A stretch of 64,000 bases of DNA from Hansfordia pulvinata (Eukaryota; Ascomycota; Sordariomycetes; Xylariales). The stretch's first letter is position 1. The number at the start of each line of letters is the position of its first letter. Under the pieces are notes generated by a model, which was given only the letters and a program-made list of their open reading frames with translations, was not told the origin of the DNA and made no database searches. The stretch is taken from NCBI GenBank assembly GCA_006538405.1, contig BJKQ01000042.1, positions 1 to 64,000 of the forward strand, given 5' to 3'. A program made the translations under genes and the position numbers. Below are positions 38,643-48,527 of this stretch, one piece after another.

Positions 38643-39491
38643 TCATTTGTCATCATCATCGAACGTGACCTTATTATCCCCAGAGAGGTGAGGGTACTGC
38701 CACCCGTGAACGGCCGAGTGTTTGCCTTTGCACCATTGCTCGAGCTTCTCGAACCAAATCTCGTGGTTGTCTTCGTTGATCTCCTTATCATGACTTCCCC
38801 ATGGGATATAATTCAAGGTCTCCATTACATGCTGGGGTGTCTCAGTATGAGCATACTTACAGCCGTCCTGCAGCGCGGGCCTGATGCGAGGCTCAGGACG
38901 CTCAGGACGGCTGTTATAGTTGCTTGGCTCACTGGAAGATAGTCCATGTTTACCGCCAGTGAGCAGGGAAACGAGGGCCGAGCCGGCAAAGTACGCGATC
39001 CGGCAAATGATGTAGAAAATAGTTCCCACGTTGGAATTGAAATCGAAGAATTTCCTGCAAGTCGCCCGTCCGTCCCGGGAGCTCAGCGCAGGAGCGGCGG
39101 TACCACCAGGGCAGCCACCACCACGGCGGCGCCCAGCGTTGACCTGGCCGGCGCCGCTCAGCCCGGCCTCTGGAGCCGTGGGAGCCTCGACCCAGTTCTC
39201 GGCCTGGCACTGCCGCTCTGTGGAAGGAGTGCCACCGGCGACCCTGCTTCTTCGCTCGAAGCCCGTGCTTCCCGTGATCGCGACGGGACTTCTGTCCCGC
39301 TGTCGTATGTTGGCTATGTTGCTCGTGACGAAATGGATCGCCTTTGCCTCGTCCAAGTGGAATCGTCCCCGCAGCGTGGGGTCGTCGTTTGGGAATTGGG
39401 CGTCCACTGGAGTGGCGGCGACGGAGCTGCGGAGAGGCAGCAGGTGCGAGAGGCACATTAATAGCATCGTATGTCGTGGGTAGCCGAGCAT
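38643..39491 (-). CDS. Hypothetical membrane or secreted protein, 282 aa
   Basis: This is the longest uninterrupted ORF in the 9.6-48 kb region. The frame is open further upstream, but the first ATG of the frame is at 39,491. From there a possible signal peptide follows (MLLMCLSHLLPL, small residues SSVAA before TPVDA). A Gly/Arg/Ala-rich middle is followed by one clear hydrophobic segment (FYIICRIAYFAGSALVSLL, about residue 160-180). The C-terminal third is polar with Trp and Cys (IWFEKLEQWCKG) and ends in an acidic DDDDK tail. No family was recognised. The plus-strand ORFs at 38,946-39,553 are shadows. It could be a lineage-specific secreted or single-pass membrane protein, or a long chance ORF; the regular C-terminus favours a real gene. 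Confidence 0.5.
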   Translation of the reverse strand: MLGYPRHTMLLMCLSHLLPLRSSVAATPVDAQFPNDDPTLRGRFHLDEAKAIHFVTSNIANIRQRDRSPVAITGSTGFERRSRVAGGTPSTERQCQAENWVEAPTAPEAGLSGAGQVNAGRRRGGGCPGGTAAPALSSRDGRATCRKFFDFNSNVGTIFYIICRIAYFAGSALVSLLTGGKHGLSSSEPSNYNSRPERPEPRIRPALQDGCKYAHTETPQHVMETLNYIPWGSHDKEINEDNHEIWFEKLEQWCKGKHSAVHGWQYPHLSGDNKVTFDDDDK

Positions 39492-39779
39492 ATTGTATTG
39501 CGTTTCTCGTTGGATGCCGGAAAGGTGATTCTGTAAGGGCCCCGGAGAGATAAAAGAGCAATAAGCTAAAGGCAGGTCAAGCAGATCTATCAAGGCAAAG
39601 AGTTTTATTATTTCCTTTTTAGTACGAAGCAAACTCGCTTATTGATTGCTCGCTGGATGGCACCCGGCGGCAAGTGGTTACCGAGAAGGCAAGTGGTCAC
39701 CGAGCATCGTGGCAAAGAAAGGTCTTGATCGCCGTCCCCTGCGTAAGGAAATCCGAGTAAAGCGAAGTTATAAGCCTAT

Positions 39780-39958
39780 TGGCTCGGGATTTGCCGGCCC
39801 TCTCCCCTCGTATTGGATCAATCCGTTGTGGCGCGCCACAGCCACGTCCTTAACGTCTAAGAGCCATACCACTCTGTTGCCCTTGGCGATCTTCGGCACA
39901 GTCCGTGGGTGATATGCCTTAGTATATCGCGTGAAGGCGTCTTTGGCCTACAGCGGCT
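39780..39958 (-). pseudogene. Short decayed coding fragment, unknown family
   Basis: About 58 open codons on the minus strand read as good protein (YHPRTVPKIAKGNRVVWLLD, then DVAVARHNGLIQYEG) and stop at a TAA near 39,780. The stretch is flanked by the SMP-like ghost gene upstream and by an ORF-poor region downstream. It may be an exon of the same lost gene or a separate fragment. No domain was assigned. Confidence 0.4.
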
Positions 39959-40082
39959 GTAGTGGCTCGTGGGATCCACAAGAACAGGAAGCGCTTGCAC
40001 CAGTATTATTAGAAACGAGCTCTTATTAGAAGGCACAACAGTGCAAACGTGGGTATACTTATAAGGGTTATTCCGTGGCTTG

Positions 40083-40660
40083 TTAAGGGCCGATTAGCAA
40101 CTCGCCACTCTTCAACATTGCTTCGACAGGCAGGTCTTTAATAAGTCGTTCTGCGGCGGCGACACGGCGGCCACGATCTCTCACCGAGGGATTGCGGTAG
40201 CGATGTTCTAGAACTGCGAAGGCTACCCGCCCGGACTGGGTTGCGCCGGCGCGCTTCCGCAGAATTGACACGGCCGACTCGTCCTGGTACTTCAGCCAGG
40301 GCTCCAATATGACCTTGCCGTACCGCGCCGGCCTTGCTTAAGGGCCCCTTTTTTGCACTCTAAGAGGGCCAAAAAGGCGGTGTTTCACCGCCCACAGCAT
40401 CGAGGTGAAGGTGGTATCGTGGCGTGGCGAGGTGAGATTCAGCCGTGACCATTAACGGCTATACGTCATGGCGAAAAGAGGGGGGAACCAAATGTGGTTA
40501 TTGAGAGGGGGACTAATTTCAAAGCAGACATGCCCCTCCAGCCCCTTAAGGACCACGTTAAGGGCGAGGTTGATATCTCTGGCCAGGGGCCGCGTCCTTA
40601 AGTCTACCCGGGCTCGGCCGTCATCCCCGCGCTATTGGGAGAGTATATTCTGCGTGAGTG
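40083..40660 (-). pseudogene. RIP-broken gene resembling an SMP lipid-transfer domain
   Basis: One minus-strand frame stays protein-like for about 190 codons despite three in-frame stops (TAG 40,632-40,634; TAA 40,452-40,454; TAA 40,338-40,340). Each is explained by a single CAG/CAA-to-TAG/TAA change. The segment DINLALNVVLKGLEGHVCF, followed by ISPPLNNHIWF and later SPRHDTTFTSMLWAVKHRL, resembles the order LxGxxxxxIxPPPSNRxWF then SSRQITYxxILRAIExRI. I know that order from SMP domains of the TEX2/Nvj2 family, which move lipids at membrane contact sites. The C-terminal part (ILEPWLKYQDESAVS) runs to TAA at 40,083. Assignment is by motif memory only. The gene is dead as it stands. Confidence 0.45.
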
Positions 40661-40999
40661 GCATCGGCCGCGCCCGCGCCCGCGCCCTCGACGGCGATAT
40701 CATCGACCATGACCGCCGCCTGCTTGGCCCGGGCTCGACGGGGAAGTCGATGCTTAGAACGATGGGAACCAGGGGGGCTTACCGCCGCTGTCGTAATCGT
40801 CGCTGTCTGGCGCGGTCGCAGTCGTTCCGTCCTCCGCGCTCGTGATGCCCGTCCTCCTGTTCGTCTGCTGGGCCCTTCGCGCCGCGTGATTCCTTACCTG
40901 CCTTCGTCGCTACCTCGTTATCGAGACATAAAGACGGCAGGGCTTATCTATACGACACGGCGATGCCACCGGCAGCCAGGTGCTCGTTTATGCGGACAA

Positions 41000-43300
41000 G
41001 CAGGAGGACGTGGTTGGCGAAGGGGCCGAGCAAGCGGACGTGGATGTCTTGGAATACAGGGCAAGGCGCCCGCTCCCTCCTTTATTTTAATAGTAAGGGG
41101 GCAAACAAGATACGACTGTGGTGAGGGCTGGAGAGCCCCTTATCACAGGTAATCAGCTATCAGCCCAGAGCGTGGCCAGGGATTGCTGGCTAAGGGCATT
41201 GGCGGCCTCGGCATCTTCGCATTACAGTTCCTCTCGTCTTAACGCCCGCCCTTGCCTGTGCTTACCGAGCATCGGCCTGCTACCGGACTCGTCACTGACC
41301 CGGATTCGCCCATGCTTACGTCACAGTCTTGTGGCGCGGCGCGTGTCCTGACCCTGGGCATGGCGCTGAGCGGCTGGGCGACGCCAACGGGTGCACCATC
41401 GGCCCCGTCCGCGCACGCCGAGAAGTCCATCTACAGCCAGGACAACGAGGACGAGATCCACAGTGTTGGGGGGTCCGCAGTATTAGGGCGGCCTCGTGCT
41501 CGCCCCGCCCGCTCGAGGTCGTCGCCAGGAAGCCGCTGCCGGCTGTACGTCAGCATAGACAGCCCTGACACTCGACTCGTGGTAAGCAAGAGCGATCCGG
41601 CAATAAAAGGTCAATAGACTCTCTTTGGCCGTTGCGAGGAGTGGCGGAGCATTCGCGACGAGGTGGAGGGGTAGATGAGATAATGGAGGATTGTAAAGGA
41701 AAGTCGGTGCGTGGAATGGTTGGAACAAGACAGTTCCAGGTTGTTGTTTTGATGTCAAAAGCAACGCAAGTATGAGTACTTAGATACCTGCGGAAGTCAT
41801 CCATATATTCGAGGTACCTTCCTACATGTACGTACTCAGGTCGACCCGGGTACTTGCCACTTCAAACAACATATTGAATGCCTTGAAAAACGAATTGTAA
41901 GCATCTCGACGGTTGCCTCTTAATTCCAGGTATTATGGAACACTGATCGCTTTCGCGCACGAAGACCATGCATTCTATTCTATGGTGCTATGGTGCTCGT
42001 CCCGTGCATCTGTTTGCAGTGGCGCATTCAAGGATACTTATGTACCCGACAGACCCACGCACCCTGGGAGTACATGCCCACGAGGTACCCCGTACAGAAA
42101 CGTCGCGGCCCTGAGCACCCATCTTAGCACCGTGCGGCCTGTCAATGTCTCACGGCCTCATGCATTGACACGGATGTGGACGAGTATGGCAATAAACATA
42201 CCGCCTCGGGGTAACATGCTGCTATCGTGCGTACAATCACTCGTATACCTGCAGCAATCCCATAAAGTCAGTGTCTGGTCTTTTGAAGCTCATGAAGAGG
42301 GGGAGAGGGATTGCAGTAATTGTGGGTGGCAAGTTGGTTGGTGCTCTTATGTATACGGAACGCAGTTACCTATCCTTATCGATTGGAGTGCACAAGCCGA
42401 CAGAAATGGATTAGGGGGCACGGTTTCTGGCTTCGCATTGCTGTCAGTTCGGTTGGTAGGCTCAACTGGGCTGTCGGCTGGCAAGCGACGACATAACGTA
42501 ATGGCAGGGCTGACGATGAGGCCCCGGCGACCCACGGTAGTGCGAGTACCTACACATGTACCGTCAGGAAGGGCAGCCCTACAGCCACTTTACGAGTACC
42601 TACAATAATTCGTTGGATGGATGTCACATCCAGCCCCGATACAGGTACCTAAGTGCCTATAGGCTTCTTTTGGCCTGGAAAGGCTGACTACCAGGTAGAA
42701 GCCTTATCACATCTGGCCACGGCGAGACGAGAGACCAGTCTTCATTACCCCGCTGACCACAGTTCCAGGTAGATTTGAAAGGACTCCGTACTGAGCACAC
42801 CTAAGCTGGTGAGCGGGCGATGGTAGCGACACTGAGAGTGATCCATGTTAAATTTCCATGTACTTAATGGCACCAGGCTGGGCCGCCTTATGCAGGTACA
42901 GATGCGGGTTGCATCCGTTGACGATACAAGAGCGATGACTCTAGGCACGCGTGATTTGAAAGTTGCAGGCTGTGGTGACAGCCCTTAGCGAAGCGTCTCG
43001 TTCTCTTAGCCCGCTCACTCGACTCGAGAATCGCTTAACCTAAGTCTACCCGTGTCTGTCCTCACTTGCTTGTGCAGAATGCTATCGGGCAATCGTCGAC
43101 GACTAACCCTCTCCTAGGACCGGTCCGTCGAGCCCGACGTGGGGACTTTGAAGCTTTTTATCCAGGTATCCTATGTAGGTCTAGGCTTGAAGCTGCCTAC
43201 CTACCTACTTAACCTACCTCGCGGAGATCCGGGCTGAGGCGCGGCCACTGGTGGTACAGCTGCGGTATCCACCGTGCAAGGCGGCGGTCGCTCTTACCTA
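41000..43300. other. No confident gene; one long ORF without a good start
   Basis: A 231-codon plus-strand opening (41,913-42,608) has no ATG near its 5' end, low-complexity junctions and in-frame TACGAGTAC motifs, so I do not call it a gene. GTACCT/AGGTAC motifs are frequent (41,810-41,860; 42,540-42,660; 43,160-43,210), typical of fungal intergenic DNA. Confidence 0.4.
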
Positions 43301-43311
43301 TTAAGACCGCT

Positions 43312-43371
43312 TTTAGGAGCATCTGCCATATTTTAGGAGTATCTGCCTATCTTAAGAGTATTTGCCCTAAC
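43312..43371. repeat. 20-bp minisatellite, three units
   Basis: Three contiguous 20-bp units run TTTTAGGAGCATCTGCCATA, TTTTAGGAGTATCTGCCTAT, and a third with transitions (CTTAAGAGTATTTGCC). Divergence is mostly C/T and A/G. Confidence 0.8.
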
Positions 43372-43526
43372 CCCCATTCTGACCAGATGGCGACTTCCCG
43401 TTCGCTTTCTAGGACTTTTCCTTAGAAGCGGCGCTCGAGCAGCCGTACGAGTACCATGGTAAGAAGACGTCCAGGGTACCCTCTGCTGAACTCACTCGCA
43501 CCCTAGTCCGGCTCCAGCTATTACCG

Positions 43527-43593
43527 ACCGCGTCGCCCCGCCGCGTCGCCCATACCGCGTCGCCCCGACCGCGTCGGCCTCACAGCGTCGCCT
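43527..43593. repeat. CCGCGTCGCC short tandem repeat
   Basis: Four to five imperfect copies of CCGCGTCGCC(CC) occur in 67 bp, with spacers such as CATA and CGA. CpG-rich simple repeat. Confidence 0.7.
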
Positions 43594-43899
43594 TTTAATC
43601 CCCGCCAACTACATCATGTCGCTCATCAAGTCATCGCCGCATCGAAACCACCCACCAGCCGAGCTCGGTACGGCTGTGTGCTGGTCCCACTCAAGTCCTC
43701 GTCTCAGCACCCCCCGGCTCATTGCCGCTTTTGCCCCATGTCGACATTGCCCTGTCCGTGGCTCGGATCTGAAAGGACAGCCCCTCGCTGCAGCGCTGCC
43801 AAACATGACGCACACCACAGATTACGACGAAGGGCTACGGACGAGGTAGCAGCCCATGTCAATCACAGCAGCCAGCCCTTCAATCGTCTTTATGGGGAG

Positions 43900-43908
43900 T
43901 ATATATAA
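43900..43908 (+). promoter_or_regulatory. Possible TATA box
   Basis: TATATATAA stands out in GC-balanced DNA about 260 bp upstream of the ATG at 44,162, with a CT-rich stretch (CTTTTCTCCCCTCTC) just before that ATG. This is the arrangement of many fungal promoters, but expression is unproven. Confidence 0.35.
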
Positions 43909-44161
43909 CAGCACCTGAACTAACGACGCCTGGCATAGATCACCCGTAGCTCGCTACAGCACTCGACCGCCTGGTTTGAACCAAGACTCGCAACCCTCTC
44001 CGGCTACTACATCTCCACCGCGTACACGGCCGTGAACCGGCTTCCTATCGAAACCTCCAGTGTCGAGCCCCTATCAGCCCATCTCCTGGTATTCGCGCTA
44101 GTGACAACCTAGGCCGTATTGCTGACAGTTATACAACCCAGCCACACTTTTCTCCCCTCTC

Positions 44162-44428
44162 ATGCTCGCGCGGATCCTCTCGTTCTCCAACTCCCCATGG
44201 CCACACTGTTGCGTCGCTATCGTCTTCATGGAGACCGGTGTCGATCCGGACGCAGTCACGGGCGTCTTCAAGTCCGGCCATTCGAATGTCTTCCGTAAAC
44301 TGATACACTCCATCTCTGATACACCCACTAAGCAGTGGTCGGTTCTGACACGCCGGATCGATCACCTCGTCGGTATACTGATCGTGAAGCGGCAGTGCGA
44401 AGGACACTTCTCACGTTCTACGACCTGA
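44162..44428 (+). CDS. Small hypothetical ORF, 88 aa
   Basis: This is an ATG-initiated ORF directly after a pyrimidine-rich leader, with a TATA-like box upstream at 43,900. It begins MLARILSFSNSPW, with a short hydrophobic patch (CCVAIVFM), and ends in a basic region. No domain or homologue is known to me. The opposite strand is also open over the same interval, so it could be a shadow or chance ORF. It is kept because of the promoter-like context. Confidence 0.3.
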   Translation: MLARILSFSNSPWPHCCVAIVFMETGVDPDAVTGVFKSGHSNVFRKLIHSISDTPTKQWSVLTRRIDHLVGILIVKRQCEGHFSRSTT

Positions 44429-45096
44429 CAAGTGTCCCACGAGCTTGATAGGCCCGCAGATCACGCACCGGGCACGGTCCCATTTCACCGTCTTTAACTT
44501 CCCGAGGCCTCACATTCTCCTCCTTGGACTACAGATTCCAAGTGTCGATGCACCCACCAATGTTTAGGTCCTGTGAGGATCAGCCAGGACAGCCGGACAG
44601 CTCAGGGGCGGCGGATGCTGTCAGGGGCAGCGGTTCAGTCGCAAGGGGGTAAACCCGCGACGGTGGTCACTTGATGCTCTCGGCGTCGTCTTTTGTACTC
44701 TGTGTACTTGATTGTTGCGTGGCTTAATGTTGACGGCCTGGAAGGCAGCACAGCGCAGCGATGCTCGACCGTGAGTTCCGCCCAGCCACGATGCGTACAA
44801 TCCCGGCTTGGCTTTCTACTACTTTGGCCTGACTCGTTGGCCGATGTGTAGCTCAGTAAGCCGGGGTATTAGGTTACGCTCCGCTGTCCGGGATGGATTT
44901 ATCCTAAGCTAGTCTGCGATAAGGACGATCAAGTTCAGCTCGTGCGCTTCTATTGCAGGTTCGGCGAATACGATTCACGCAATCTTAACCAATCCTATCC
45001 TTAGGCATGGAGCGCAAATCTTAAGGAGGATTACCCAAGTCTATGTTGAGGCCGTCTATGCTGAACGCAAGCCTACTTGAACGCTATGTGGCACGA

Positions 45097-45420
45097 TTAA
45101 GCTCTGATCTTATAGCTTAGAGCCCCTCGAGGGAACTTTTTTGTGTGTTCAGAGTTTTCAAACACCAATTCCCGTTTTCCCTGGCCTCCAATAGCTTTCT
45201 GCCCTCTTCCTTTTGAGAATACTACCGTCTCTCCCTTATCTGCAGTGAACCTGAACAACCTGTCCCCGCCTTGCAAACTACCTTCTATGCCCTCAGCTGA
45301 CTCACTACTGACATAGCGTCGAATTTCTGTGTCTGTTTCATCGAAAAATTCAATAAGCCAACTGGCTTGAAGCTGTCCGAAAAGGGCAAAGGCCATAACG
45401 GTTTTCGAAAGAGCGACCAT
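45097..45420 (-). CDS. Small secreted protein, cysteine-free, 107 aa
   Basis: An intact single-exon ORF has an ATG in good context (CACTATGG, A at -3). Residues 1-20 form a classic signal peptide: MVALSK, then a hydrophobic core VMAFALFG, then a QLQAS cleavage region before W. The mature part of about 87 residues has no Cys and alternates charged and aromatic residues (IEFFDETDTEIRRYV; RLFRFTADKGETVVF), suggesting a small beta-sandwich. It stands alone, with AT-richer DNA upstream (45,421-45,980) that could be its promoter. Size, secretion and gene-sparse surroundings fit an effector-like protein, but that role is inference; no family was recognised. Confidence 0.65.
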   Translation of the reverse strand: MVALSKTVMAFALFGQLQASWLIEFFDETDTEIRRYVSSESAEGIEGSLQGGDRLFRFTADKGETVVFSKGRGQKAIGGQGKRELVFENSEHTKKFPRGALSYKIRA

Positions 45421-45881
45421 AGTGAAAGGCGGAGCGATTAATCACTGGTAATAAAGCTGAATATTTAATTGGTATCAACGGAGATTTGATGCGTATAAAA
45501 ACGTTCAGATAACAGATTACGATAAAGAGTTCATTTGAAGAGACACTCGTTTCCTTTTATGTCTTGTGATTCTCTAGTAAGCTAAAAGTTGAATAGAATT
45601 AGTTTTCAGCTCTCCTTCTATCACCACGTAACGTGGCGGACTCTTCACTGTATAAGGATTAACCTCGTTTCTAGCCTTTAGCTTAAGGTGAGGATTTTAA
45701 GTGTAAGGCAAAAAGTTGTGCTTAATAACTCGCAAGTGGCGACTCGCTATTGAGCAAGTAGTTTCAATATTAGTAACAGCTACCTGAAATAATTGAAAAG
45801 TATGTTTTAGCGGTGGCAGTGCAACTAAACCAGCTTAAAGTTGGAAAAAACCTCAGTTATTTATGGAATCTCATTTGTTAA

Positions 45882-45939
45882 CAGGTAAGAAGCGGCCGCA
45901 AATTCAAAATAGCAGGTAAAAAGCGGCCGTAAATTTAAA
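45882..45939. repeat. 31-bp-spaced direct repeat with transition differences
   Basis: CAGGTAAGAAGCGGCCGCAAA at 45,882 recurs at 45,913 as CAGGTAAAAAGCGGCCGTAAA, followed in both by TTnAAA. All differences are transitions (G/A, C/T). It sits 460 bp upstream of the small secreted protein start and could be promoter-associated. Confidence 0.7.
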
Positions 45940-46165
45940 TTTAGCTATTTACTATGTTTTAACTTCCAGACAGTTGTGGCACCGTGATAGCCCTAGTTCT
46001 ACGAACCCGAATGCAAAGCGCGGACAGGCCGCACTGTTTTCTAGGTTAAACGTATATAGATTAACCGACAGGGCGAGAGACCAAATCGGTCATGTCTGAG
46101 GATATCACGGACGAGAATAAGGACTGTAAAGTCGTGTTATTAAGAAGAACGGAGAGATACTCTGA

Positions 46166-46661
46166 TCATTGGAAGGTTTTGAGGTTGCGGTCGGAGCTTG
46201 TCCTGAGATAGGTTAGTATTGGCGTAGTCGTTCTCGATCCTAAGCCCATTTCACTGAAGGCAGTCAGCTCAATCGGCTCGATGTCCCAGAGCCAGCCTGC
46301 GTGGAGAGCCATGGCATATTCATCTGCGTAACACCATATACTTGCGCTTCCAGTAAACATCGCGCGCCTAGTACAGCAGCGCGGATCAGCCCCGGTGGTG
46401 CAGGAGACGTGGATCCCCTTCATGTCATCCTATGACGTGGCGCCTTTGACGACATTGTCCTGGCATTTGCTTCTTGTTTACCTCTCTACCTCCCTTCCTC
46501 AACTCCCGTCTCCTCCAGCTTCTCATTGTACCCCCCGCGCCGAGAGTTTTGCCATCTTCTAAATGCCTTTCAGATAAGTTCGAGTAGATATCCCTATTCG
46601 CCACGACCGAAGCTGAGTCGGTGATGGACTGATTCATGTCGGGACTTGGCCCAGTGGCCAT
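46166..46661 (-). CDS. Putative two-exon gene, unknown function
   Basis: ATG at 46,661 starts a polar N-terminus (MATGPSPDMNQSITDSASVV, then DIYSNLSERHLEDGKT). A candidate 64-bp intron at 46,418-46,481 (GTAAAC donor, GAAG acceptor) joins it in frame to an exon ending at 46,166. That exon has aromatic and Cys residues (SIWCYADEYAMALHAGWLW) and ends NLKTFQ. The predicted protein is about 140 residues. The acceptor is weak and no domain is recognisable. Alternatives are two chance ORFs or a fragment of a larger gene. The next gene-like sequence lies more than 700 bp away on either side. Confidence 0.35.
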
Positions 46662-46699
46662 CTCTCGAGAGCGTTCGTGCCCAGCGGCCTTTCCTTTTA

Positions 46700-48500
46700 T
46701 GAAAGAGGCTCTTCTTCCTCGGCATCACGGCCCTGAGGGCCCAGCAGGTGCCCCGCGCGGCAGGAGCCAAGGTAAGATTAGGACAGATACGCCTAAAAAT
46801 GGGAAATTTAGGGTACATGCTCCTAAGTTTTAAAAGCATATGCTTTAAGGAAAGCGCCTCTTACTTGCATACTTACCTACCGAAGTGCGACCGCGTTTAG
46901 TTTCCAGTGGCTACCTCTCCGGCGAGCCTCAAGGAAGGGTAAGGAGGGAAAATCCATTTCGAATCCTCGCCCCCGATAAGCATGGAACAGCAAGCACGAG
47001 AGGGTGCGCTTCTATAAGTAATGTACGAGGCCAGTCAAGCTTAGGAGCTCGTCAACAAACTATACATTTATGTAGACGTTTGCTCTTTTCGCTACATGAG
47101 GCCCGAAAGCTCTGATTCAGGACCCGTTTCCGATATGCGCTATCACCTGCTCTTCAATCCAAAGACTCACACCCGTATGCTCACCGTATACTTGGTTTGA
47201 ATGCGCGCGTGCGTACTTTATCGATTCTAGTTGGGTGGGTGTCCAGACACCTTCTACTGGTCGAGGGCGGCACATATGAAGATGGATGCGATTCGCTACG
47301 AGACAGCGATGCAGAGGTCCGACAGCTGCTTGAGAAGTTAACAGCGGCAGAGGTAGGGTTGATGCCTTTGAAAGTACATCCCAGAGACCTTACACGCTGC
47401 CACTCTTGCCGAATGATATTGCCGCGGCGTCTGGATTTCTCAGCGCTCGGGGCGATAAGACAAAGGCAATTCTAGCTGTCCACAGACCAGTAGTGTGGCC
47501 TCACTGACACCTATTCCTCCTCGAGTCGAACGGCTTAATTGAAGGCAAAGACGGGCACGGCGTTGAACGCTTCCGTCGCATGTTGGAAACGTGCTGGGTG
47601 CATAAAGGCGCTGTCGTCATGGTCATGAACGCGGGCCTTTCACACTCAGCGTGCGGAGGCGGGCTTCGAATAGAAAGGGGCTTCTCAGATCGTCCCCGGT
47701 CGAGAGCTTCGCGTTATAACGTGGGCCACGACAAACGAGCTCTTTCCTGCTCGTGGTCGAAGGGCAAGGATGCTTTCATGCCTGTGCTATGATGTGTCGT
47801 CGAGTACGTCCAGCTTGCGAGATTATTGTAACTAGGTACCAATGCCTGGAAGACTACAGGAGGCACTTGAGTAGATCCAGGCTCTAAGCGCAAGGCTCTG
47901 CCTCCCTTACTTGATTCCAGACACGGTGAGCGCCGGACATTGTCGAGCTGCTTGCCCCTCGCCCGTCCTCCAGCATGCATCTAGCAAGTACTTTCGGTAG
48001 GTACATAGGTAGCTCATGCAGCAGCCGGGCTAGATGGCAACTACCTCTGTAAATGGCTCCCGTGTCACGAGGACCTATTCATTCGCATCCATTTTCATGC
48101 TGTTCAATCCGCCACACCACCAACTGTACCTAATCATGAGAATCGAGATAATCACATGCCTCGAGTTCTCACCGCGCCGAGAATGTTTTGCACTCATCGA
48201 CGGGGGCAGGCCCGATCTACACCGGCCACAGGTGCTCGAGCCCCCGAACCGCACTTGCCGACCAGCACCAGACAGCGTCGCACCTGCCGCATCTTCGATG
48301 AGGGCCTCTGGGCGCCAGGTGCCTGCCGGCCGGGCATCAAACGTTTCCGTGAGTTGTCATCCTTTTCGTCGGCAGCATGACCCATCCTGACAGCTTCAGC
48401 TCGCGCAATTCGCGCTTTGCAGAGGTTGTGTCAATTGACAACAACCAGCCCCTCTCGTCTCGTCGCCCATCTCGCCCGCCCTAATCGATTGGTCGTTCAC
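46700..48500. other. No confident gene; spacer before the gene island
   Basis: Only short ORFs occur. One plus-strand stretch near 47,270-47,400 (CDSLRDSDAEVRQLLEKL) reads like protein but has no start or splice partner. A CT-rich leader near 48,450-48,525 probably belongs to the 5' untranslated region of the Ulp1-like gene. Confidence 0.4.
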
Positions 48501-48527
48501 GGTCTCTTCACCGACCACCCACCCGCC

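Noticed and set aside
41913..42608. 231-codon plus-strand ORF
   Set aside because: No ATG near its start, composition follows intergenic GTAC motifs, and no domain; could be real only if a spliced transcript is shown.
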